Source: Candidatus Thorarchaeota archaeon (lineage in GTDB: Archaea > Asgardarchaeota > Thorarchaeia > Thorarchaeales > Thorarchaeaceae). From it: 10,098 nucleotides of DNA. This document shows positions 1-6,518 of the stretch, in pieces; the stretch's first letter is position 1; every line of letters begins with the position of its first letter. The translations under genes and the position numbers were made by a program. The stretch spans positions 1 through 10,098 of the forward strand of contig JAEOST010000029.1 of the NCBI GenBank assembly GCA_016840245.1, written 5' to 3'. The notes under the pieces are model-generated. The model was not told the origin of the DNA and ran no database searches. It saw nothing but the letters and a program-made list of their open reading frames with translations.

Positions 1-398
1 GAAAATGGTACTGCATAGAGGAGGAACTGATAGAAACTCTCAGTGACCTGGCTGACTTCCACGATAACGGGTAGAAACATGAAGACGATTAGGACCATTA
101 TACTGGAGGTTACTATTACTAAGAGTGATGATCGCCATAGATAGCTCTTCACGCGTCCTGATTCACCTTTGGCCTCCATCTCAGGTACAACCAAGGGCGA
201 CGCATGATTCAGTCCAAGTACACCAATGAACTGCATGAATCCATAGACTATCCCCAGAATAGCAACAATTCCCATCTCTTCCTGAAGAAGAAGGCGTGTG
301 AGAATAACGAGATTCAGGACTCGAAAGAATCCGGACAAGAGCGACTGAGAGAGGAGAATCGTAGTGCCCCTTGTTGCCACAGTCGTTGAGTCCTTCAT
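1..398 (-). CDS. Polysaccharide/lipid-linked glycan flippase (MATE/Wzx-like), N-terminal part
   Basis: An open frame on the minus strand starts at ATG 398 and runs off the left edge, giving about 132 residues of a longer protein. It begins MKDSTTVATRGTTILLSQ and continues with hydrophobic stretches at about residues 12-35, 42-62 and 84-105, separated by a charged loop (PEMEAKGESGRVKSY, about 74-88). This start, a short polar N-terminus then a helix containing a LLSQ..SGFFRVLNLVILTRLL-type pattern, is typical of Wzx/MOP-superfamily flippases, which move lipid-linked sugars across the membrane and usually have 12-14 helices. An in-frame GTG at 410, directly after a TAA stop, is an alternative start four codons upstream. 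It diverges from the glycosyltransferase at 491 and fits the glycan genes to the right. The family call comes from the hydrophobic pattern and context; the C-terminal part is not visible. Confidence 0.75.
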   Translation of the reverse strand, partial: MKDSTTVATRGTTILLSQSLLSGFFRVLNLVILTRLLLQEEMGIVAILGIVYGFMQFIGVLGLNHASPLVVPEMEAKGESGRVKSYLWRSSLLVIVTSSIMVLIVFMFLPVIVEVSQVTESFYQFLLYAVPF

Positions 399-444
399 CT
401 CTAAATTCACTTAAGCGAGGTAGCATTGCACCCTTTTGAGGAAT

Positions 445-470
445 CCGGAAACTATAATGAGTATCATAGT
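445..470 (+). promoter_or_regulatory. Promoter of the GT4 gene with a palindrome over the TATA box
   Basis: The 92-bp gap between the divergent flippase and GT4 starts holds CGGAAACTATAATG at about 446-459, a plausible archaeal BRE (purine/A-rich) plus TATA box. Transcription would begin about 25 bp downstream, near 480, leaving a short leader with the SD GTGAG (482-486) before ATG 491. An imperfect 20-bp palindrome at 451-470 (ACTATAAT / ATCATAGT arms, 7 of 10 pairs matching) covers the box. Its placement would suit a repressor, but that is inference. Confidence 0.4.
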
Positions 471-481
471 TAGTGGAAATA

Positions 482-486
482 GTGAG
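482..486 (+). promoter_or_regulatory. Ribosome-binding site deciding the GT4 start
   Basis: GTGAG followed by four bases (TCAT) and ATG 491. The GTGA matches the 3' portion of the archaeal SD (GGAGGTGATC), which pairs close to the start. The same TGAG-N4-ATG layout occurs before the starts at 3787, 4643 and 7589, which supports 491 over the upstream ATG at 473. Confidence 0.6.
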
Positions 487-490
487 TCAT

Positions 491-1702
491 ATGACGAGAG
501 TTGTGATCGTAACTCCATTACCACCCCAACAGGTAGGTGAAGCGCCATATGCAGCTCGTTTGATTCAAGGACTCCTGAAATCAGAGAAAATTCAGATCAC
601 TGCTTTGACTGGAGAGATTGCGGCACCAATAGATAATGCTTCAAATATTGAATATGCGAAGATTTGGAATGGTCGATCACTCCTGTACCCACTACGCTTA
701 TTCAGAGAGATAACCAAACGAAGACCACACCTTGTACATGTCCAGTTTGGACCCTATGGCAAGGTGTACGGAGGTCTCTTTGGAGAACCCATGTTAATCC
801 TCTTGGCGCTTCTTAGATTCAATGGCATACCTACAACAGTCACTCTTCACAGTACATGGCTACCACATCAGGTTGAAACACGCGCCAAGACATACGGATT
901 CTTGAGCAGGCTCAGAATGCTTGCTAGACCAATGTTCAAGCTGTACATGCACATCCTGAGATTAGGAACTAGGACTATACAACTGAGTACGTCAAAGGAG
1001 CAGTCGAAACTTAGAGAATACTTCCTCAGAGAGTATGAGTGGGAAGTGAGTGATGTTCTCGAGATTCCTCATCCATTCGTGACCGATATTACTTTGGAGA
1101 ATGCCATACATGCTGCTGCAGAGCTTGGGCTCAAAGATAGACTTGCTGTCCTTGTTTTTGGTTTCATACGTCGGGGTAAGGGAATAGAAACTGCAATTCG
1201 TGCAATTATGAAGCTAAGGGACGAGATTCCAGAGGTGATGCTAATTATTGCAGGTAAGCCACAGGATGAGCAGGGAATGGTATACATGTCTGAATTAGTT
1301 GCTCTTGTTGATGATTTCAAACTAAGTGACAATGTCCGGTTTGACACCAGATTCATTCCTGAAGCAGATGTACCTCTCTATTATGCATCTTCATCTTTGG
1401 TTCTGGTCCCCTACACAGATAGTGTGGGTGTCAGTGGTCCAGTACATAACTATGCCATTCTTGGAACGCCATTCATTCTCTCAGACGCGGGATATCACAA
1501 TGAGGAAGTGCTCGGAGGAGATGTCGTTCTCTTCGAGAGTGGAAACGCTGAGGACTTGGCAAGAAAGATGCAAATCCTCCTCACTGATAAGAGTAGAAGA
1601 TTGGAACTAGCAAAACGTCAGATGCAGTATGCATTGAGCGAAGGATGGGATTTAGCAGTTCTCAGAACACTCAGAAATTACAGAGTGACGCTAGAAGTAT
1701 AG
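491..1702 (+). CDS. Glycosyltransferase family 4 (GT-B fold)
   Basis: A 403-residue GT-B glycosyltransferase, probably using a nucleotide-activated sugar to extend a lipid-linked or surface glycan at the cytoplasmic face of the membrane. The N-terminal Rossmann half opens with VVIVTPLPPQQVGEAPYA (4-21) and has HVQFGPYG (83-90) and a hydrophobic patch at 100-110. The C-terminal nucleotide-binding half has FGFIRRGKGIETAI (223-236), LIIAGKPQ (251-258), DTRFIPEADVPLYYASSSLV (285-304) and SGPVHNYAILGTPFILSD (315-332), the usual order in GT4 enzymes. The canonical EX7E acidic pair is not clear in the last block. An in-frame ATG at 473 would add six residues. I prefer 491 because GTGAG sits four bases upstream and the predicted transcription start lies near 480. 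Donor and acceptor cannot be read from the sequence. Confidence 0.85.
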   Translation: MTRVVIVTPLPPQQVGEAPYAARLIQGLLKSEKIQITALTGEIAAPIDNASNIEYAKIWNGRSLLYPLRLFREITKRRPHLVHVQFGPYGKVYGGLFGEPMLILLALLRFNGIPTTVTLHSTWLPHQVETRAKTYGFLSRLRMLARPMFKLYMHILRLGTRTIQLSTSKEQSKLREYFLREYEWEVSDVLEIPHPFVTDITLENAIHAAAELGLKDRLAVLVFGFIRRGKGIETAIRAIMKLRDEIPEVMLIIAGKPQDEQGMVYMSELVALVDDFKLSDNVRFDTRFIPEADVPLYYASSSLVLVPYTDSVGVSGPVHNYAILGTPFILSDAGYHNEEVLGGDVVLFESGNAEDLARKMQILLTDKSRRLELAKRQMQYALSEGWDLAVLRTLRNYRVTLEV

Positions 1703-1715
1703 TACATTTCATCTT

Positions 1716-1751
1716 GTTGAGCAATCCTTAAGTTCTGAAGAACTGCTCGAC
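1716..1751 (+). promoter_or_regulatory. Hairpin in the leader of the dehydrogenase gene
   Basis: The 67-bp gap after the GT4 stop contains a two-part inverted repeat. An outer stem pairs GTTGAGCA (1716-1723) with TGCTCGAC (1744-1751) as 8 bp with one G-U pair. An inner stem pairs GTTCT (1732-1736) with AGAAC (1739-1743) around a 2-base loop. It ends 11 bases before the purine-rich SD GGAG (1763-1766). There is no T-run after it, so a Rho-independent-type terminator is unlikely. A translational control or RNA-processing element is possible but unproven. Confidence 0.35.
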
Positions 1752-1769
1752 CAGCCTAACGAGGAGAAG

Positions 1770-3080
1770 TTGGCCTTGAGCAGATACAATGAACTTCTTG
1801 AGAAGATAAGGGACAAGACTGCAGTTGTGACAGTAATCGGTCTTGGATACATTGGTCTCCCTACAGCCCTCTTCTATGCCAAGAGTGGTCTAACACTCCA
1901 TGGGATTGACGTCAACAAGAAGCTAGTTCGAGAACTCAGCAATGGAAAGATCAGTATGATTGAGTATGGTCTCGCATAGATTGCGGCTGAGCACCACAGT
2001 AAAATCGATCTTCATACTGATTACGAAGAACTCGAGAACTCTGATATCTGCGTCCTATGTCTCCCAAGCCCTATCGATAAGGACCACCGACCTGATACAA
2101 AAGCGCTTGAGTATTCCATAGAGTATCTTGCGAAAGTCCTGAAGAAAGGGCCACTTGTCCTAGTGGAGAGTACAGTGGCAGTGGGTACGACAGAGCGTCT
2201 GGCTGAGCTCTTCGCTGAGAAAACAGGACTTGAACCGGGGAAAGATTTCTGGTTTGCTCATTGTCCTGAGAGAGTGCTTCCGGGTCAAATTGTGAGGGAG
2301 ATGGACACGAATCATCGACTTGCAGGGGGAATCACACCCGAATCAACTGAATTGACAGTGGAGTTCCTCAAGACTGTCTTCAATCCCGAGTTAATCAACC
2401 CGACAAACTCCAAAGTCTCAGAGACCGCTAAACTTGCTGAGAATGCTTTCAGGGACACAAATATCGCATATGCAAATGAACTGGCAAAAATCTGCACTAC
2501 ATTTTCAATCGATGTTAGTGAAGTGATTCGATTGGCAAATCTTCATCCACGAGTGGACATCCTTAACCCAGGTCTAGGAGTCGGGGGATATTGCCTTCCT
2601 AAGGATGGATGGATTCTAGTTCAGTCTGCAAGAGACCTAGCAGGAGGGGCAGATCTGATCCCCACAGCACGCGCAGTGAATGATAGTATGCCCAAACACA
2701 CACTTCAGAGAATACTATCCGCAATTATCGATTCTGACCTATCCTCACCAAGAGTTGCACTTCTTGGACTAAGCTTCAAACCAAACGTGTCAGACATGAG
2801 GAATAGTCCAACAATTGACCTTCTCCATCTCTTGAAGAAGGCTAATGTTGATACCGTAGTCTATGATCCACTTGTGGAAACTGATGTTGAGTCAGAGAGA
2901 GCACTATCAATAGATGAGGTCGTTCAGAACTGTGATATCTTAGTTCTCTGTGTCAACCATAAGATAATCATGGATGAACTCACAGGGGTGGACTTGTCTG
3001 AGAAGGTGTTTGTTGACCCAGGCAACAACATGAGAAAACTCAGGAATAAAGCTCGTCATTACGTTGGGCTCAGTTCATGA
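1770..3080 (+). pseudogene. UDP-ManNAc/UDP-GlcNAc-type 6-dehydrogenase interrupted by one in-frame TAG
   Basis: A nucleotide-sugar 6-dehydrogenase (WecC/WbpA type), which would oxidise a UDP-HexNAc to its uronic acid with two NAD+. The frame is continuous for 437 codons except for TAG at 1977-1979 (codon 70). That leaves a 69-aa N-terminal piece (1770-1976) and a possible 305-aa piece from GTG 2163. Before the stop are the NAD-binding GLGYIGLP (24-31) and GIDVN (45-49). After it come CLPSPID, ESTVAVGTT, HCPERVLPG, KLAENAFRDTNIAYANELA (about 221-239), the catalytic-cysteine block GVGGYCLPKD (Cys about 275), and LGLSFKPNVSDMRNSP in the C-terminal UDP-binding domain. All family blocks are present and total length is normal, so decay beyond the one stop is not visible. 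The TAG falls in the variable spot of the usual GLxxL segment and is one base from CAG, GAG or AAG. Start is TTG 1770; TTG 1776 lies at a better distance from GGAG (1763-1766). A recent nonsense mutation, sequencing error or read-through would each fit. Confidence 0.85.
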
Positions 3081-3103
3081 GTCCCTGTACAGAGGTTAGT
3101 TCA

Positions 3104-3787
3104 CTATTGGTTCTTTCTTAGAAAAAGTCGCGCAATGAGTCCAAGATAGAGCAGTATGACACGAGCATTCATCTTCGACTTACCACCAGCACGCTCACTA
3201 AAGGTGATAGGTACTTCAGAAACCCGCAAAGTACGATCATTCGAGAGAATCTCTAGGAGAAATTTGAAGTTTGCATTGTTACATCCTTTTACAATGAGAT
3301 CTGGAGATTTGAACACAATATATCCACTCATTGGGTCTGCAATCTCTATCCCGAGGGCAACTCTTGCTAATCTATTCGCAAACTTACTAATCACTAGCCT
3401 GCGTCCGGGCCATCTGACAGTTTTACCTCCAGAGACATAACGCGATCCTACTACGATGTCATATCCCTCATTTAGTCTATTCAGCATGGCAGGAAGAAAT
3501 GATGGATTATGGGAGAGGTCTGCATCCATTACTGCAATGGGACCTTCCTTCGAGTGTTGTGCAGCGAGTCGAACAGCACTTCCAAGGCCTTTTCGACCCT
3601 TGCGCACAATCAGCTGTAGGTTAGAGTATTCAACCCTCAATTCGCGTACTCTTTTCTGCGTTTCATCTTGACTTTCATCATCTACAACAATGACTTGAGT
3701 GTCTAAATCTAAATTTGAAAAGACCGCCTTAATCAGGGGTCCTATAGTAGTCTCCTCATTCAATGTAGGGATGATGACAGTGGTCAT
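3104..3787 (-). CDS. Dolichol-phosphate mannosyltransferase-like GT2
   Basis: A 227-residue GT-A family 2 enzyme of the DPM1 type, expected to move a sugar (mannose or glucose) from its nucleotide to a polyprenyl/dolichyl phosphate at the inner membrane face. The ordered motifs are TTVIIPTLNEE (2-12), IVVDDESQDET (33-43, nucleotide-binding Asp pair), MDADLSH (87-93, metal-binding DxD), GSRYVSGG (114-121), WPGRRLVISK (126-135), DPMSGY (151-156), EVPITFSERAGGKSK (191-205) and a short hydrophobic tail (209-223). It has no added C-terminal GtrA-like membrane domain, matching the short DPM1 form. The frame extends to GTG 3796, which would overlap the upstream gene by 8 bp. I prefer ATG 3787 because GTGAG (3792-3796) sits four bases before it. 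The start lies one base beyond the upstream nucleotidyltransferase stop (TAA 3789-3791), so the two are surely co-transcribed and probably coupled. Confidence 0.9.
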   Translation of the reverse strand: MTTVIIPTLNEETTIGPLIKAVFSNLDLDTQVIVVDDESQDETQKRVRELRVEYSNLQLIVRKGRKGLGSAVRLAAQHSKEGPIAVMDADLSHNPSFLPAMLNRLNEGYDIVVGSRYVSGGKTVRWPGRRLVISKFANRLARVALGIEIADPMSGYIVFKSPDLIVKGCNNANFKFLLEILSNDRTLRVSEVPITFSERAGGKSKMNARVILLYLGLIARLFLRKNQ

Positions 3788-3788
3788 T

Positions 3789-4643
3789 TTACTCACGACT
3801 CAGGATAGCAGCCGCCTTCTCAAGTCCCTTTAAATCATTAACAGGAATCCAACTCTCTGGTGGGAGTTCAATCGCAAAGAGCCGACTCTCTTCAGCTAGA
3901 AGTGGACATACTACGTCTTCAAAGGACGACTCAATTTCGATATTAACCAATTTCCTGAAGTAATCATAGACCTCAGGATCAAAGACCGTTATACCGGTAT
4001 GAGTTGGGACTGCGATGTAGGGATACTTCTTGATACTTTGGACAAATCCCTTCTCAATCACCATCCCTGAGTATGGATAATCAGTTTGGGGAACAATAGC
4101 AAGAGAGGCTATGCATCCATTCTTCTGAGCCTTGATGTGTCCTTCAAGTAAGAGTTCAACATAGGATTGTCTGCTAGGTACAATAATATCATCAGGATTG
4201 TGGATAATAGAAACTATCGAGTCGTCCATCGTTCCTCTATTCAATGCATTCAGAATTGCTCCAGCATTTCCAACTTTCTTGCCATCGGGGTCTCGTGAGT
4301 ATTGGATATCGACACCCCATCTAGAGCCATCACCCAGATGTTCCTCAACAATATCAGCCATGAAACCAGTAAGAATCACAAACTTGTCTATACCGTATTC
4401 ACTATAAACTCGAACGCATCGTTCTATCATGCTCTCTCTGCCGTTAATAGAAATCATCACTTTATGGATGCTCTCATTCTGGGTAGCAGTCCTTATCCTT
4501 GTCCCCCTACCACCAGCTGGCATCACTACTGCAACATTGGACTTGAGACTCTCAATATCACCAAGCGATACTTTGGTCTCAGTATCTTGTGTGTTTATAC
4601 GTTTCCGAAGTTCTTCCATTATCGAAATGAGAGACTTGGGCAT
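3789..4643 (-). CDS. Sugar-1-phosphate nucleotidyltransferase-like protein
   Basis: A 284-residue NTP_transferase (GT-A-like) protein, expected to couple a sugar-1-phosphate to an NTP and so feed the adjacent glycosyltransferases. After a 36-residue helical lead come VVMPAGGRGTRIRT (39-52, nucleotide-binding loop), HKVM (60-63, where most relatives have PKP/PKA), LTGFMADIVEEHL (91-103), GNAGAI (125-130), NPDDIIV (149-155, in place of the metal-binding GD), TGITVFDPEVYDYF (216-229) and SWIPVNDLKGLEKA (264-277). There is no left-handed beta-helix domain, so it is the short form. The frame extends to 4748, but that start would overlap hypC by 50 bp and add unlikely sequence. ATG 4643 has TGAG (4648-4651) four bases upstream. 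The specific sugar and base cannot be told. The changed HK and NPDD positions leave some doubt that it is a standard pyrophosphorylase. Confidence 0.82.
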   Translation of the reverse strand: MPKSLISIMEELRKRINTQDTETKVSLGDIESLKSNVAVVMPAGGRGTRIRTATQNESIHKVMISINGRESMIERCVRVYSEYGIDKFVILTGFMADIVEEHLGDGSRWGVDIQYSRDPDGKKVGNAGAILNALNRGTMDDSIVSIIHNPDDIIVPSRQSYVELLLEGHIKAQKNGCIASLAIVPQTDYPYSGMVIEKGFVQSIKKYPYIAVPTHTGITVFDPEVYDYFRKLVNIEIESSFEDVVCPLLAEESRLFAIELPPESWIPVNDLKGLEKAAAILSRE

Positions 4644-4698
4644 ATTACTCAGGATTTGAGATGATATGCACTCTGAAAAGTCTTGTTGAGGATTCGTA

Positions 4699-4932
4699 CT
4701 AGCTGTCCATCTTTGAGGCCATTTCAGCCATCTCGTCAAAGAGTGCAAGTGTCTTCTTTGCCTCTTCCTGGTTCATCTTTTCAATGGCATATCCTGTATG
4801 GACAATGACGTACTCTCCAGTCTGCAGTCCTGGTAGAAGGGTTACACACACCTTCTTTCTGACTCCACCAAAATCAACCTCGGCATAATCACCGTCTATG
4901 CTCTCAACCAATCCAGGCACTGCAAGACACAT
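4699..4932 (-). CDS. hypC: HypC/HupF-family hydrogenase maturation chaperone
   Basis: A 77-residue protein with the full HypC signature: MCLAVPG at the N-terminus (Cys2 is the Fe/CN ligand and HypD/hydrogenase contact), then VESIDGDYAEVDFGGVRKKV, LLPGLQTGEYVIVHTGYAI (about 33-51) and an acidic helical tail (EEAKKTLALFDEMAEMA). HypC carries the Fe(CN)2CO unit from HypD to the large subunit of NiFe hydrogenases in the cytoplasm. The length is normal. The start is fixed by the conserved MCLAVPG and by GAGGT (4939-4943) six bases upstream. It lies 55 bp before the nucleotidyltransferase and 65 bp after the second unknown paralogue. No other hyp or hydrogenase gene is in the window, so its partners must be encoded elsewhere. 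The identification is secure; the local role is not. Confidence 0.95.
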   Translation of the reverse strand: MCLAVPGLVESIDGDYAEVDFGGVRKKVCVTLLPGLQTGEYVIVHTGYAIEKMNQEEAKKTLALFDEMAEMASKMDS

Positions 4933-4971
4933 ACTCAGACCTCGGTTGTATCAGATTAGAGTCTTTTGACA

Positions 4972-4986
4972 TGACCATATAATAGC
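4972..4986 (-). promoter_or_regulatory. Possible promoter of hypC
   Basis: The 65-bp gap before hypC contains, on the minus strand, CTATTATATGGT (4974-4985), a good TATA-like box about 47 bp before the ATG. A start of transcription about 25 bp downstream would leave a leader of around 20 bases carrying GAGGT. hypC, the nucleotidyltransferase and the GT2 could therefore be transcribed separately from the genes upstream. Confidence 0.4.
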
Positions 4987-4997
4987 TCAGGTCACTT

Positions 4998-5753
4998 TCA
5001 TCTAAAATGAGAGTCCCTAGGCGAGGCAATTGTACAGTCGATTAGGGGGGGGTTATCATACCCTTCACCTCTATACGAAGTGACATCGTACATGAAGGTT
5101 AGGGGGCCATCCAACAAGGCTTTGCTCAAGAATTGCTCTGCTTTTTCTTTGAGGGTTTCAAGTACAATTTCTATATCAATGGGGGAATCCGAAACATACT
5201 CGATGTGAATTTCGAAGCCCTTTCCAGCTTCACTTGTCGTGATACGTCTCCCAAGAAATACTGGAAATCGTAATTGAAATTCGATTCCAAGCTCTTTTCT
5301 CATCCCGTCGACTGTCCATCCTTTGAAACGTGGTCTGAAATCCACTGGTCGTTCTGTTTTTGGTTCGGTTGCAATGATTTCTCTTGCTTCTGCATTAATC
5401 GATACTGCTACAGTTTCAGCTTTCACTATGGAATCTGTAACTCTGTAACTATCACCAAGTTTCATGAAGAGCTCCAGAATTGACTGGATTCTTTGATAGA
5501 GTTTTTCTCCTTTAATGGGATCTCTGCTGAGGTGGTCTTTCAGTTCTGCAACTTGTTCTTTAATTGCAGTTAGTCCTATGTTAATCTCCTTGTTATCTCT
5601 TATAGCATCCAATTCAAAGAATTGACCAATATATTCACTTAACTCGGAGATAGATTGGTGTATTTTCTGAATTGAAGATTGTATTGATGCCTTAGCCTCA
5701 GCAGCACTTTCAACACGAGGTCTAACTCTGCTCAACTTACAGGTCTCCAACAT
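4998..5753 (-). CDS. Unrecognised coiled-coil/alpha-beta protein, paralogue B
   Basis: A 251-residue soluble protein of a family I do not recognise, with no signal peptide or membrane helix. Residues 1-7 are MLETCKL. Residues 18-100 are predicted helical with heptad-like spacing (SIQKIHQSISELSEYI, AIKEQVAELKDHL, ILELFMKLG). Residues 139-223 form a conserved alpha/beta part with DFRPRFKGWTVDG, EFQLRFPVFLGRR (159-171), GKGFEIHIE, SDSPIDIEIVLETLKEKA and FLSKALLD, ending in IDCTIASPRD. It is about two-thirds identical by eye to the protein at 5785-6507 over the C-terminal half, and less so in the helical half. The start is ATG 5753; an in-frame TGA lies four codons upstream. It follows its paralogue by 31 bp and precedes hypC by 65 bp. 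A run of eight G (5045-5052) encodes the NPPL segment, which has no counterpart in the paralogue. Function unknown. Confidence 0.85.
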   Translation of the reverse strand: MLETCKLSRVRPRVESAAEAKASIQSSIQKIHQSISELSEYIGQFFELDAIRDNKEINIGLTAIKEQVAELKDHLSRDPIKGEKLYQRIQSILELFMKLGDSYRVTDSIVKAETVAVSINAEAREIIATEPKTERPVDFRPRFKGWTVDGMRKELGIEFQLRFPVFLGRRITTSEAGKGFEIHIEYVSDSPIDIEIVLETLKEKAEQFLSKALLDGPLTFMYDVTSYRGEGYDNPPLIDCTIASPRDSHFR

Positions 5754-5764
5754 ATTCCGAGTTC
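5732..5764 (-). repeat. 33-bp perfect direct repeat, copy at paralogue B
   Basis: Thirty-three bases are identical to 6486-6518. They cover the MLETCKL codons and 11 bases before the ATG. In this copy only one reading frame is used. No other stretch of the two paralogous genes that I compared is identical over such a length. Confidence 0.9.
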
Positions 5765-5773
5765 ATTCGCATT
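5732..5773 (-). pseudogene. Orphan 3' tail of the radical SAM gene
   Basis: Between the two paralogues, on the minus strand, 14 codons ending in TGA (5732-5734) read NANELGICWRPVS. This matches the C-terminus KADELGICWRPVS of the radical SAM protein ending at 6486, in the same position relative to the following ATG. The fragment has no gene body and overlaps the start of paralogue B just as the intact gene overlaps paralogue A. It is best explained as the edge of the duplicated segment. Confidence 0.8.
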
Positions 5774-5784
5774 GGCATGACAAA

Positions 5785-6507
5785 TTAATCACTTAAGTCT
5801 TCATCATCCCTGGGTAGAGCGATTGTACAGTCGATTCGAGATTTTGTCCAAAATGCAGAAACCGAGTACATGAAGGTTACTGGAGCATCTAGTAGAGCCA
5901 TACTCAAGAACTGCTTTGCGTTTTCCTTGAGGGTTTCAAGAATTACTTTAATGTCGATAGGGGAATCCGGAACATTCTCAATGTGAATACTGAAGCCCTT
6001 CCCTATCCTTTTTGTCTTAACACGTCGCCCAAGAAATACTGGAAATCGCAACTGAAACTCAGCTGCTAGCTCATCTCTCATGCCATCAACAGTCCAACTC
6101 TTGAATCTAGGCCGGAATCCATCTGATCGATCAATCCTTGGTTCTTTCGAAAGAATCAGTCTTGCTTCCGAGTTTATCGAGACTATTGCAGTTTCAGCCC
6201 TCACAATGGGTTCGATGATTCTGGCACAGTGATCAAGATTCATGAATAGCTCCAGAATTGATCGAGCCTTTTCATAGAGTTGTGTTCCTTTGATAGAATC
6301 CCTATTGAGATAGTCATTCAATTCAGAAACATGAACTGTTATCGCATCTAGTCCATCCGCATCTATTTCAGAGAATTGACGAACATACATGCTTAATTTG
6401 GATATGGATTGGCGAATTCTCACTATTGCTGCCTTTATCGATTTTTTAGATTCGTCAGAACTCTCAACACGAGGTTCCACTTCTTTCAACTTACAGGTCT
6501 CCAACAT
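5785..6507 (-). CDS. Unrecognised coiled-coil/alpha-beta protein, paralogue A
   Basis: A 240-residue relative of the protein at 4998-5753 with the same layout. It has MLETCKL, a helical region (about 18-120, with SIKAAIVRIRQSISKLSMYV and ARSILELFMNL), then GFRPRFKSWTVDG (130-142), EFQLRFPVFLGRR (150-162), GKGFSIHIE, DSPIDIKVILETLKENA and FLSMALLD, ending IDCTIALPRD plus an acidic tail. Compared with paralogue B it lacks about nine residues in the helical half and five near the C-terminus. Cys5 and the FRPRF, WTVDG, FPVFLGRR and DSPIDI blocks are shared and are the likeliest functional residues. Its ATG overlaps the radical SAM gene by 22 bp and no strong SD is visible, so translation is probably coupled to that gene. 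This suggests the two proteins act together or are needed in proportion. Function unknown. Confidence 0.85.
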   Translation of the reverse strand: MLETCKLKEVEPRVESSDESKKSIKAAIVRIRQSISKLSMYVRQFSEIDADGLDAITVHVSELNDYLNRDSIKGTQLYEKARSILELFMNLDHCARIIEPIVRAETAIVSINSEARLILSKEPRIDRSDGFRPRFKSWTVDGMRDELAAEFQLRFPVFLGRRVKTKRIGKGFSIHIENVPDSPIDIKVILETLKENAKQFLSMALLDAPVTFMYSVSAFWTKSRIDCTIALPRDDEDLSD

Positions 6508-6518
6508 ATTCCGAGTTC
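6486..6518 (-). repeat. 33-bp perfect direct repeat, copy at paralogue A
   Basis: Identical to 5732-5764. Here the bases are used in two frames: the last codons of the radical SAM gene (ELGICWRPVS and stop) and the first seven codons of paralogue A (MLETCKL). Confidence 0.9.

Noticed and set aside
181..426. 81-aa minus-strand open frame
   Set aside because: It lies in a different frame over the flippase gene, is rich in Ser/Cys/His with no protein-like pattern, and is shadowed by the hydrophobic flippase frame from ATG 398.
1977..1979. Pyrrolysine insertion at the in-frame TAG
   Set aside because: TAG is used as an ordinary terminator for at least three genes in this window, the site is not catalytic, and this enzyme family has no known pyrrolysine member. 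Kept only as a minor option.
3081..3103. Terminator between the convergent dehydrogenase and GT2 genes
   Set aside because: The 23-bp gap has neither a stem-loop nor a T-run on either strand.
4302..4664. 120-aa plus-strand open frame opposite the nucleotidyltransferase
   Set aside because: Antisense shadow of a well-supported gene with no recognisable motifs.
5045..5052. Run of eight G as a phase-variation switch in paralogue B
   Set aside because: The frame is intact through the run and the conserved IDCTIAxPRD block follows in frame. A single homopolymer is weak evidence. It is at most a place to check for length errors.
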